From contig JALHRJ010000008.1 in the NCBI GenBank assembly GCA_022841475.1, positions 48,565 to 112,564 of the forward strand: a DNA stretch of 64,000 nucleotides. Reading direction: 5' to 3'. This stretch comes from Cyclobacteriaceae bacterium. GTDB taxonomy: Bacteria > Bacteroidota > Bacteroidia > Cytophagales > Cyclobacteriaceae. Shown piece by piece: positions 24,667 to 32,644 of the stretch. Within the stretch, counting starts at the first letter, position 1. The number at the start of each line of letters is the position of its first letter. The notes beneath the pieces were generated by a model. The model saw only the letters and a program-made list of their open reading frames with translations. It was not told where the DNA came from and did not search any database. The position numbers and the translations under genes are program-made.

Positions 24667-27081
24667 ATGCTTTTCAACTACTTGAAAATTGCTTATCGGT
24701 CACTATTGAAATATAAGGGCTATGCATTGATCAATCTCGTGGGCTTGTCGTTAGGCTTAACAGCCGGAGTCCTCATCATGATTTATGTGCTGGATGAAGT
24801 ATCCTTTGATAAATTCCACGTCAATAAAGACCGCCTGTATCGGGTCAACACCTCCTTCACAACACCAGAATCGGGCAATGAGGCAGCCAATGAAACCAAT
24901 GGCTGGCCGATTGGAAAAGTGCTGGAAAAGGATTTTCCTGAAGTAGAAAAAGTACTGTATTCCCGCGGGGCTTCTTTTTTGATGATCAATCAGGGCGATA
25001 AGCGTCTCCGACAAAACATTCACTTTGCCTCTCCGGAATTCTTCAGCATGTTTTCATTTCCGCTTTTGAAAGGAAATGCGGAAAAAGCATTGACCGAGCC
25101 TTATAGCATCGTAATCTCTGAAGAGATGGAGCGAAAATATTTTCCCCAGGGTGATGCCCTCAACAAAACGTTGATCATGGCCGATACCTTGAACATGGTC
25201 GTTACTGGTGTGATGGCAAATATCCCAGCCAATTCTCACATTCAGGCAGATATGCTGATTTCATTCTCTACCTACCCAGCATTGAATACCCAATTTAGTT
25301 ATGAGGATGGTTGGGGTAATATAAACGTCCGTAATTATATACTCTTAAAAGAAGGAACTGACTTCAATCATTTTGCAATCAAAGCAAAAGATATTTATAT
25401 GAACCGGGTGGGGGAGATGATGAAGAACTGGGGGGTTTCAGCCTATGTATTGTTTGAGCCTATGACTGATATTTATTTAGAAACAAAAAGTGGAAATGGG
25501 ATGGGCCCTGTAGGTAGTATCGATCGGATATACCTTGTGTCAGGTATTGCAGTTTTTGTTATTTTATTAGCCTGTATCAATTTTGTTAATCTGGCAACAG
25601 CACGCTCAGTCTATCGGGCAAGAGAGGTTGGTTTGCGCAAAGTGGTAGGTTCAACCCGTAAAGGATTAATTGCTCAGTTTTTAAGTGAGTCGTTTGTTCT
25701 TACCATAATTTCATTATTTTTTGCATTGGTTCTGATTGGCATTTCCTTACCCTATTTTAATCAGGTGATTGGAAAGAACTATCAACTTTTGTCGCTGGCT
25801 AATCTTTCTATTGTGTCTGGTACAATAATGCTGGTGGTGATTGTTTCGATGCTGGCAGGCTACTATCCGGCTATAGTTATTTCGGCATTAAAACCCGTGG
25901 AAGTATTAAAAGGGAAAATGCAAACTAGCTCACGGGGAATCATGTTAAGACGCTCTTTAGTTGTTTTTCAATTTGTGATTTCAGTTGCATTAGTTACGGG
26001 CACGTGGATCGTATTGGATCAGCTTACGTATATGCAGAAACAAAAACTGGGTTTTGATAAAGATGAAATATTTGTAATCATTGCAGCGCGGGTTAATGCT
26101 GCCAACCCACAGGCTTTTGAAACATTTAAAGATCAGTTATCATCGTTGGCTACGGTGAATGGTGTTTCCTACACCAACGCGGTTCCAGGTAACCCAGGTT
26201 GGATGGGGCAAGTAGCTTATGCAGAAGGTAAATCGGGTGAGGATGCAGTGAGTGTGGAATACATGGCTGTTGATGATAATTATCTTACTGTATTGGGCCT
26301 TGAATTAATTGCTGGCCGAGGTTTTGATAAACTACGGGCGGCTGATTTGAAAGATGGACTAATCTTGAATGAGACTGCGGTGTCAGTGTTTGGCTGGTCG
26401 TCACCTGAAGAAGCAATTGGAAAGAAAATCACTTCACCTTCAGGTACTCCACAAGGAGAAGTGATCGGTGTAGTTAAAGATTACCATCAATTAGGACTGC
26501 AGCAGAAAATTGGCCCCATAACAATGGCTTATGCATCCCAATACAGCTACCTCTATGCAATAAAATACAAGGCGGCTAACACGCAAGAACTGATAGCATC
26601 GATCAATGAATTATGGATAAAAACTTTTCCGGGTTATGATTTTAATTATTTCTTTCTGGATCAGGATTTTGAAAGACAATATCAATCGGAGCAGCGACTA
26701 GCTAATGTGTTTGCACTTTTTGCAGGCATCACTATGGTTATTGCCATAATTGGTTTATTGGGACTGGTCTCTTTTATGGTGGTAGCAAGAACGAAAGAGA
26801 TTGGCGTTCGCAAAGTGCTGGGAGCCGATGTTTTGAACATTGCCGGATTGTTGAGTAAGGAATTTGTTGTGTTGGTTTTGGTTGCCAACCTGATTGCCTT
26901 TCCTTTGACCTGGTATTTTGCCAATGAATGGCTGCAGACTTTTGCTTTTCGCATGTCAGTAAATCCGCTGCTCTTTGTTGGCACGATGGTGATGGCGATC
27001 CTTTTTACACTGCTGGTTGTCAGTTTTCAGACAATCAAAGCTGCGTTAACAGATCCCGTAAAGGCGTTAAGGCATGAGTAG
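24667..27081 (+). CDS. FtsX/MacB-type ABC transporter permease, large form
   Basis: An 804-residue inner-membrane permease built as a duplicated unit: N-terminal helix (LINLVGLSLGLTAGVLIMIY), a MacB periplasmic domain (~50-240), three helices (~285-430, with VFVILLACINFVNLATARSV), a second periplasmic domain (~450-660), and three more helices (~680-800) ending in VKALRHE. RAREVGLRKVVGSTRKGL and RTKEIGVRKVLGAD are the coupling segments that contact an ATPase. No ATPase gene is nearby, as is common for this Bacteroidota subgroup. The likely role is export or mechanotransmission across the envelope; the substrate is unknown. It appears to be monocistronic. Confidence 0.92.
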   Translation: MLFNYLKIAYRSLLKYKGYALINLVGLSLGLTAGVLIMIYVLDEVSFDKFHVNKDRLYRVNTSFTTPESGNEAANETNGWPIGKVLEKDFPEVEKVLYSRGASFLMINQGDKRLRQNIHFASPEFFSMFSFPLLKGNAEKALTEPYSIVISEEMERKYFPQGDALNKTLIMADTLNMVVTGVMANIPANSHIQADMLISFSTYPALNTQFSYEDGWGNINVRNYILLKEGTDFNHFAIKAKDIYMNRVGEMMKNWGVSAYVLFEPMTDIYLETKSGNGMGPVGSIDRIYLVSGIAVFVILLACINFVNLATARSVYRAREVGLRKVVGSTRKGLIAQFLSESFVLTIISLFFALVLIGISLPYFNQVIGKNYQLLSLANLSIVSGTIMLVVIVSMLAGYYPAIVISALKPVEVLKGKMQTSSRGIMLRRSLVVFQFVISVALVTGTWIVLDQLTYMQKQKLGFDKDEIFVIIAARVNAANPQAFETFKDQLSSLATVNGVSYTNAVPGNPGWMGQVAYAEGKSGEDAVSVEYMAVDDNYLTVLGLELIAGRGFDKLRAADLKDGLILNETAVSVFGWSSPEEAIGKKITSPSGTPQGEVIGVVKDYHQLGLQQKIGPITMAYASQYSYLYAIKYKAANTQELIASINELWIKTFPGYDFNYFFLDQDFERQYQSEQRLANVFALFAGITMVIAIIGLLGLVSFMVVARTKEIGVRKVLGADVLNIAGLLSKEFVVLVLVANLIAFPLTWYFANEWLQTFAFRMSVNPLLFVGTMVMAILFTLLVVSFQTIKAALTDPVKALRHE

Positions 27082-27137
27082 GATTTTATAGGTTGGAAGA
27101 GAAGTTGTAACTTATATCCTGTTTATCACTGATCTAT

Positions 27138-27749
27138 ATGGGAATCCGGGACAAGCGCATTGATGTTTATATTGCCAAGGCGCAACCCTTTGCCTGGCCA
27201 ATTCTTGAACACCTGCGAGAACTTGTGCATCGGGCATGTCCACAGGTAGAGGAAGCCATGAAATGGAGCTTTCCGGTTTTTGAGTACAAGGGGATGATGT
27301 GCCATATGGCCTCCTTTAAAAAACATTGCACTTTTGGTTTTTGGAAAGCATCGTTGATGAAAGACAAAACCCTGCTTAAAAACGCGGGCAAAGAAAATTC
27401 CATGGGCCATTTGGGTCGTATCGAAAAACCAGAAGACCTGCCGTCCGACAAAGTACTGATAGGCTATATCAAAGAAGCCATGAAGTTGAACGAGACCGGA
27501 GTGAAGGTTGAAAAGAAAAAGCCCACTGAGAAGAAGCCTATCATAATACCTGAATATTTTAAAAAGGCCTTGAGCGAAAATCTGATGGCCAAGCAAGTTT
27601 TTGAATCATTCAGTCCTTCCAACAAGCGCGAATACCTAGAGTGGATAACTGAAGCAAAAACTGAAAGCACACGTCTCAAACGGTTGGAAACTGCTATCAT
27701 TTGGATGGCTGAAGGAAAGATCCGAAACTGGAAGTACATAAAGTCCTAA
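27138..27749 (+). CDS. DUF1801 plus YdeI/OmdA two-domain protein
   Basis: A 203-residue cytoplasmic protein. Residues ~1-115 form a DUF1801-like domain (EEAMKWSFPVFEYKGMMCHM, FKKHCTFGFWKA). Residues ~125-203 form the YdeI/OmpD-associated C-terminal domain (EYFKKALSENLMAKQVFESF, SPSNKREYLEWITEAK, then KRLETAIIWMAEGK). Family annotations mention bacteriocin protection, but the biochemical activity is not known. It is one of three YdeI/DUF1801 proteins in the window (also 8860 and 45398). Confidence 0.88.
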   Translation: MGIRDKRIDVYIAKAQPFAWPILEHLRELVHRACPQVEEAMKWSFPVFEYKGMMCHMASFKKHCTFGFWKASLMKDKTLLKNAGKENSMGHLGRIEKPEDLPSDKVLIGYIKEAMKLNETGVKVEKKKPTEKKPIIIPEYFKKALSENLMAKQVFESFSPSNKREYLEWITEAKTESTRLKRLETAIIWMAEGKIRNWKYIKS

Positions 27750-27849
27750 ATCAAAGCTTTACCGTCTGTACTCATTTGAATCAACTTATCCGCTCAGCAC
27801 TTTTCATTGTGTAGTGAGTCAGGTACTTTTATACAATAACCACATTAAG

Positions 27850-29205
27850 ATGAAAAGGCTTGTAACATTTCTATTTGTCCTGTGCTCCACAATTATGTTT
27901 GGTCAGAATCTAATCGATTCATCACAACGCGAAATTGTATTCACATCGGTTAATGTAGTGCCGATGGATACCGAGCAAATTCTGGAAAATCAAATCGTGC
28001 TTGTGAAAAACGGACGGGTTTCGGCCATTGGTAAAAAATTGAAGTATAGTAAGGATGCGTTGGTGATTGATGCGAAAGGAAAATACCTGATTCCGGGTTT
28101 GGCTGAGATGCACGCACACGTGCCACCCAATGATAATCTTGAAGCGCATAAAGAAGTTTTATTTCTGTTTGCCGCGAATGGTATCACTACCATCCGCGGT
28201 ATGTTGGGCCATCCCAGTCATATCTCCTTGCGCTCAAAAATTAACACCGGAGAAATTGTTGGCCCACGGTTTTATACTACAGGTCCCTCGTTCAATGGCT
28301 TGAGCGTGAAGACGGCCGAGCGCGGAGCAGCCATGGTGCGTGAACAAAAAGCAGCCGGTTATGATTTTCTAAAACTTCATCCCGGATTAACGAAAGAAAC
28401 CTTTGCGGCAGTCTCGTCAACAGCCAATGAAATAAAAATTCCATTTGCCGGACATGTGTCGTTTGGGGTGGGCGTTTGGCGTGCCATTGATGCTGGCTAT
28501 TCCTCCATTGATCACCTCGATGGATTTGTAGAGGCTATGGTTCCAGGTATTGAAAGCATGGTGGAACAACAGACCGGTTTGTTTGGAATGTTTGTAGCGG
28601 ATAAAGCCGATGAATCAGTAATCCCCAGGCTGATGAAGGAATTGAAAGAGAACAATATCTGGGTGGTGCCAACGCAATCGCTGGCCGATAGGTGGTTTGA
28701 TGCTGATTATACCGGAGAGGTTTTTAGGCAAGATCCTGATAGTAGATACATGAATCCGCAAATGGTAAATCAATGGATTGATAGTAAAATGAATCTGATG
28801 GCCAATCCACAGTACGATGCTGCGAAGATTGAAAACTTCATTAAACTCCGTAGAAAGTTAATTTATGAATGCCAGCAGGCAGGAGTGGGGTTGCTATTGG
28901 GTTGCGATGCACCGCAGGTTTTTAATGTGCCCGGCTTCTCGACACACAATGAATTAAAATATCTGGTAGATGCAGGATTAACTCCGTATCAGGCTTTGCG
29001 GACGGGCACTGTGAATGTGGCAACCTATCTGAAGTTAGCCGATGCCGGTACCATCCGACCCGGAGCTGTGGCTGATCTTGTGTTGGTTGGGGGCAATCCA
29101 CTTACCGATATTACCAATTCTAAAAAAGTAGAAGGTGTAATGATTCGGGGTAAGTGGTTATCGAAATCTGAAATTGAAGCCGGCTTGAAGCGATTGGAAA
29201 AGTAG
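27850..29205 (+). CDS. Secreted amidohydrolase (imidazolonepropionase-like)
   Basis: A 451-residue amidohydrolase with a signal peptide (MKRLVTFLFVLCSTIMFGQ), so it acts in the periplasm or on the surface. The start at 27850 is chosen because the upstream extension (SQVLLYNNHIK) precedes the signal. The barrel shows the metal motif GLAEMHAHVPP, a metal-ligand Lys in FLKLHPG, histidines in AGHVSFG and SSIDHLDG, and a final GCDAPQVFN Asp, followed by TVNVATYLKLADAGTI and GAVADLVLVGGNPL. The usual metal pair can form. The substrate (cyclic amide or dipeptide-like) is not told by sequence. Confidence 0.9.
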   Translation: MKRLVTFLFVLCSTIMFGQNLIDSSQREIVFTSVNVVPMDTEQILENQIVLVKNGRVSAIGKKLKYSKDALVIDAKGKYLIPGLAEMHAHVPPNDNLEAHKEVLFLFAANGITTIRGMLGHPSHISLRSKINTGEIVGPRFYTTGPSFNGLSVKTAERGAAMVREQKAAGYDFLKLHPGLTKETFAAVSSTANEIKIPFAGHVSFGVGVWRAIDAGYSSIDHLDGFVEAMVPGIESMVEQQTGLFGMFVADKADESVIPRLMKELKENNIWVVPTQSLADRWFDADYTGEVFRQDPDSRYMNPQMVNQWIDSKMNLMANPQYDAAKIENFIKLRRKLIYECQQAGVGLLLGCDAPQVFNVPGFSTHNELKYLVDAGLTPYQALRTGTVNVATYLKLADAGTIRPGAVADLVLVGGNPLTDITNSKKVEGVMIRGKWLSKSEIEAGLKRLEK

Positions 29206-29208
29206 TCA

Positions 29209-29297
29209 CTGGTCACCAGCCGCTTGATTCTGGTTGCTTGTTGTGTGATTGAAATGTCATCACAAACCAGTAACTAGCAACCAGTAACCAGTAACTT
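29209..29297. repeat. Short direct and inverted CCAGTAAC repeats
   Basis: The gap before the TauE gene holds three copies of ACCAGTAAC or close variants (between 29266 and 29296), with CACTGGTCACCAG as a partly inverted copy at 29212. They are short and may have arisen by slippage. They lie immediately before the GTG start and could influence expression. Confidence 0.4.
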
Positions 29298-29301
29298 ATT
29301 T

Positions 29302-30054
29302 GTGACGCTTTTCTCCTTTACCCTCACGTACACTGAAATTGTTATCATTCTTTGTGTTGCCTTACTTACCGGCATGGCAAAAACAGGTGTTCATGGTGCC
29401 GGCATGTTATCGGTACCATTATTAGCCAATGTGTTTGGAGGTCAACTTTCGAGTGGTTTAATGTTGCCTATGTTAGTACTGGCCGATGTATTCGGAGTGT
29501 GGTACTACCATCGACATGCTTCATGGCACCATCTTAAAATTTTATTTCCGTGGGCCGCTGTAGGAATTGTTGTTGGCACTATTACAGGCACATACATCAA
29601 TGATCAGATTTTTAAATTAATGATGGCCATTACCATTTTGGTGAGCGTCATAATTATGCTGTGGCTCGAGAGGCTGGGTCAACCCGATAAGATTCCAAAA
29701 CACAAGTCATTTGCAATAGCCACCGGAATAGCGGGCGGATTTACATCCATGGTAGGCAATCTGGCTGGATCTGTAATGAGCATATATTTATTATCAGTCA
29801 GGCTTCCAAAAAATGCATTTATCGGCACAACCGCATGGTTCTTTTTGGTAGTGAATTGGTTTAAGGTTCCATTTCATGTATTTGCATGGCACACCATTTC
29901 CTGGAATACCGTTTGGTTTGACCTTGCATTATTACCTCTTATTATGTTGGGCGCATGGTTGGGAATTATTATTGTGAAGGCACTCACGGAAACCATGTAC
30001 CGTTGGTTTATTATTGTCATGACCATCATTGCGGCCATCGGAATGGTTATTTGA
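29302..30054 (+). CDS. TauE/SafE family anion exporter
   Basis: A 250-residue polytopic protein with about eight membrane helices and the TauE/SafE hallmark G(M/L)AKTGVHGAGMLSVPLL near the N-terminus; the second half holds ATGIAGGFTSMVGNLAGSVM. Family members export sulfite, sulfoacetate or other organosulfur anions across the inner membrane. It starts with GTG at 29302; no upstream ATG in frame is available. The cupin and GNAT genes follow closely on the same strand. Confidence 0.9.
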   Translation: MTLFSFTLTYTEIVIILCVALLTGMAKTGVHGAGMLSVPLLANVFGGQLSSGLMLPMLVLADVFGVWYYHRHASWHHLKILFPWAAVGIVVGTITGTYINDQIFKLMMAITILVSVIIMLWLERLGQPDKIPKHKSFAIATGIAGGFTSMVGNLAGSVMSIYLLSVRLPKNAFIGTTAWFFLVVNWFKVPFHVFAWHTISWNTVWFDLALLPLIMLGAWLGIIIVKALTETMYRWFIIVMTIIAAIGMVI

Positions 30055-30084
30055 TTTTGTAAATTTGAATTATACAAGAACACT

Positions 30085-30447
30085 ATGAATTCTGTCAACA
30101 TTCACGAAAAATTCAACCTGTTTGCTGAAACCTGGACTCCCAAAATAATTGGTGAATTAAATGGACAGTATGTGAAACTGGCCAAAGTAAAAGATGAGTT
30201 TGTGTGGCACAGCCATGAGCACGAAGATGAGTTGTTTATGATTTTTAAAGGTACGTTGTATATGGACTTTCGCGATCGCACCGAGGTAATAAAAGAAGGC
30301 GAGATGATCATTGTGCCAAAAGGAGTTGAACATAACCCCCGAACAAACGGTGAGGAAGTTTGGCTTTTACTTTTTGAACCTAAAGAAACTGCTCATACAG
30401 GTAATGTGGAACATGAACGAACGGTTCATAACCTGAACTGGATTTAA
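30085..30447 (+). CDS. Cupin domain protein
   Basis: A 120-residue single-domain cupin. Motif 1 is present as WHSHEHEDELFMIFKGTLY (two His, a further His and a Glu as metal ligands), and motif 2 as GEMIIVPKGVEHNPRTNG with its His. The length is typical of stand-alone cupins of unknown substrate in Bacteroidota. It begins 30 bases after the exporter gene and is followed by the GNAT gene after 6 bases, so the three form a likely operon. Confidence 0.92.
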   Translation: MNSVNIHEKFNLFAETWTPKIIGELNGQYVKLAKVKDEFVWHSHEHEDELFMIFKGTLYMDFRDRTEVIKEGEMIIVPKGVEHNPRTNGEEVWLLLFEPKETAHTGNVEHERTVHNLNWI

Positions 30448-30453
30448 CTCAGT

Positions 30454-30906
30454 ATGATCACGTATAGAAGAGCGAACGCATTCGATCCGGATTTTCACCA
30501 TTTAATTGTTGATCTCGATAAAGAACTATGGAGTCGGTATCCTGACATCCAACAAAACTTTGCGCCTTTCAATAGAGTAGATGAAAGTTTCCGGGTGATA
30601 CTTGCCTATGACAAGAATTCACCGATTGGGTGCGGTTGTTTCAGACCTATGAACGAAGAGCGCACCATAGAAATTAAGCGTATGTATGTGAAACTTACCC
30701 ATCGCAACCAGGGTATCGGTAAAACTATTTTATATGGTCTTGAACAGTGGGCGAATGAAGAAGACTTTTTGATTTCAAAATTGGAAACCGGGATCAATCA
30801 GCCAGAAGCTATTGCCGCTTATGAAAAATCGGGATATACCTGGATTCCAAATTTTCCACCCTATGTGGAGGTTAAGGAGAGTATTTGCATGATGAAGGTT
30901 TTGTAA
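30454..30906 (+). CDS. GNAT family N-acetyltransferase
   Basis: A 150-residue GNAT enzyme. The acetyl-CoA-binding motif A reads LTHRNQGIGKTIL (R-x-x-G-x-G form), preceded by the strand TIEIKRMYV, and followed by the typical ISKLETGINQPEAIAAYEKSG. The substrate, probably a small amine or a protein N-terminus, is not identifiable. It is the last gene of the TauE-cupin-GNAT group and is followed by a REP-like region. Confidence 0.93.
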   Translation: MITYRRANAFDPDFHHLIVDLDKELWSRYPDIQQNFAPFNRVDESFRVILAYDKNSPIGCGCFRPMNEERTIEIKRMYVKLTHRNQGIGKTILYGLEQWANEEDFLISKLETGINQPEAIAAYEKSGYTWIPNFPPYVEVKESICMMKVL

Positions 30907-30922
30907 ATAATCTAAGGGTGTC

Positions 30923-31003
30923 ATGCCGGGCTTGCCTGCCAATTGGTATCTTAGCAAGCAGGCTAGACCCGGCATCCCGTTTTTTGTTACCCAGAAACTG
31001 GGT
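30923..31003. repeat. REP-like palindrome pair
   Basis: ATGCCGGG at 30923-30930 pairs with CCCGGCAT at 30968-30975, enclosing GCCTGC/GCAGGC (30934-30939, 30958-30963). A run of six T follows at 30980. A second small hairpin ACCCAG-AAA-CTGGGT lies at 30989-31003. The first could also act as a terminator for the GNAT gene. Confidence 0.55.
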
Positions 31004-31085
31004 CGCGACTTCCAGCCGGGTTGGACGATGACTGACAAACTTTCGAGATAGACGTAGGGATAGGTTAATATGTATCAAAATCAAC

Positions 31086-31937
31086 ATGAAATTCACTTTA
31101 TTTTTTTGGGTGTTGATCTCTATTCCATCACTAGCCCAGCGTTCGGTTCCTGAACTTGGTATGGTTACTGATTTTCAGAATGACAGCTTACTTCATGCAT
31201 CTGGTTATCGATACTTAGTTGAGTCTACTAATAAAATTCTTTCACCACGTAATGTTTCAGAAAAACAATTCGAAGAGTATTTACAATCCATTAAAAAATT
31301 GAGAGTGCCTCTATTTGCCTGCAATTTGTTTATTCCAGGCGACTTAAAAGTAGTTGGCCACCAAGTTGATGAACTTGCCGTGCTAAAGTATGTAGAAGTT
31401 GTACTTCAACGCGCGCAAAAAGCTAACCTTAAAATGATCATTTGGGGCAGTGGCGGATCACGCGGAATTCCGGATGGGTTTGATCACACAAAAGCGAAAG
31501 AACAATTTGTAACAATAGCAAAAAAGATAGGTGCCTTAGCCGCTACCTATAACATCACCCTAGCATTGGAAAGCCTCAATAGAACCGAGTGTAATTTTAT
31601 AAATACTGTCCAAGAAGCACTTGAAATCGTAAAAGCCATTGACCATAAAAATATTCGTTTGTGTGTCGACCTTTATCATATGGTAAAAGAAGGTGAAACG
31701 GCTGAGATAATTGGATCAGCAAAAGGATATGTCGTATACTGCGAGGTAGCTGAAAAAGAAGGCCGTACCCCACCGGGTGTTCAGGGCGATGATTTTTCGG
31801 AATATTTTAAAGCCTTAAAAAAAATTAATTATAGAGGTATTATTGTAATTGAATGTAGATGGGGTGATTTGGCATCGCAGGCTCTTCCAGCAAAACTCTA
31901 TCTTCATAATCAGATCAATACGGTATGGAGAAATTAA
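31086..31937 (+). CDS. Sugar phosphate isomerase/epimerase-like TIM barrel
   Basis: A 283-residue protein of the xylose-isomerase-like TIM barrel family (AP endonuclease 2 type) with an N-terminal signal sequence (FFWVLISIPSLAQ), so it is exported. Metal-binding residues can be seen in LALESLNRTECNF (Glu), LCVDLYHMVKEG (Asp, His), YCEVAEKEG and IIVIECRWGD (Glu). Exported members in Bacteroidota often act with Gfo/Idh/MocA dehydrogenases in keto-sugar pathways, but none is adjacent here. The SGNH hydrolase gene follows 11 bases downstream. Confidence 0.85.
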   Translation: MKFTLFFWVLISIPSLAQRSVPELGMVTDFQNDSLLHASGYRYLVESTNKILSPRNVSEKQFEEYLQSIKKLRVPLFACNLFIPGDLKVVGHQVDELAVLKYVEVVLQRAQKANLKMIIWGSGGSRGIPDGFDHTKAKEQFVTIAKKIGALAATYNITLALESLNRTECNFINTVQEALEIVKAIDHKNIRLCVDLYHMVKEGETAEIIGSAKGYVVYCEVAEKEGRTPPGVQGDDFSEYFKALKKINYRGIIVIECRWGDLASQALPAKLYLHNQINTVWRN

Positions 31938-31948
31938 ATAATTGTAGG

Positions 31949-32593
31949 ATGCGTTTTTTGATTTTTAGTGTTCTCCTATGCTCATTCACTGGACTTTCAG
32001 GTCAGGATCCTTTACGTTTTGAAAATGAAATTCAAAGTCTGATTGCTGGCGATACTTCAGTAGGTAATCAAAATCTCATCCTGTTTACAGGGAGTTCAAG
32101 TATCAGGTTTTGGAGTAGCTTAAAGCAAGACTTTCCGGAACATAATGTTGTCAATCGTGGATTTGGTGGTTCTGAAATGAAAGATCTTCTCTATTATGCT
32201 GAGCCGCTGATCTTAAAGCATAAGCCAAAAAAGATTTTTATTTATGAGGGCGATAATGATATTAACTCGGGCACAACTCCGGAAGAAATATTAAGAACAG
32301 CTGATGAAATATTAAAGCTTATTCGCGCTCGCCTTCCCAAAAGAGTTGAGATCATTTTTATTTCTGCCAAACCAAGCGTGGCCCGCTGGCAGCTGAAGGA
32401 ACCGTATCAGGTCTTTAATTCACAACTTAAAGAATGGACATCAAAACAAAAACGAGTGAAATTTGCTGATGTATGGACCCCTATGCTGAATGATAAAGGG
32501 GAGGTGCGTACAGATCTTTTCGTTGAAGACAATCTGCATATGAATCAGAAGGGCTATGAAATTTGGACTACTGTTCTGAGAAAGTACCTGTAA
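31949..32593 (+). CDS. SGNH/GDSL hydrolase, secreted
   Basis: A 214-residue SGNH hydrolase similar to the PAF-acetylhydrolase-like type. Blocks are visible: catalytic Ser in FTGSSSIRFW, Gly in NRGFGGSEM, Asn in YEGDNDINSG, and Asp/His in FVEDNLHMNQKGYEIW. The start at 31949 puts a signal peptide (MRFLIFSVLLCSFTGLSGQ) at the N-terminus; an upstream ATG at 31925 would overlap the TIM-barrel gene and add MEKLNNCR. The substrate is likely an acyl or acetyl ester of a carbohydrate (inference). Confidence 0.9.
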   Translation: MRFLIFSVLLCSFTGLSGQDPLRFENEIQSLIAGDTSVGNQNLILFTGSSSIRFWSSLKQDFPEHNVVNRGFGGSEMKDLLYYAEPLILKHKPKKIFIYEGDNDINSGTTPEEILRTADEILKLIRARLPKRVEIIFISAKPSVARWQLKEPYQVFNSQLKEWTSKQKRVKFADVWTPMLNDKGEVRTDLFVEDNLHMNQKGYEIWTTVLRKYL

Positions 32594-32644
32594 TTGATAG
32601 GCGCTAATATTTCTCACATCTCAATTCTAATATCTCAAATCTAC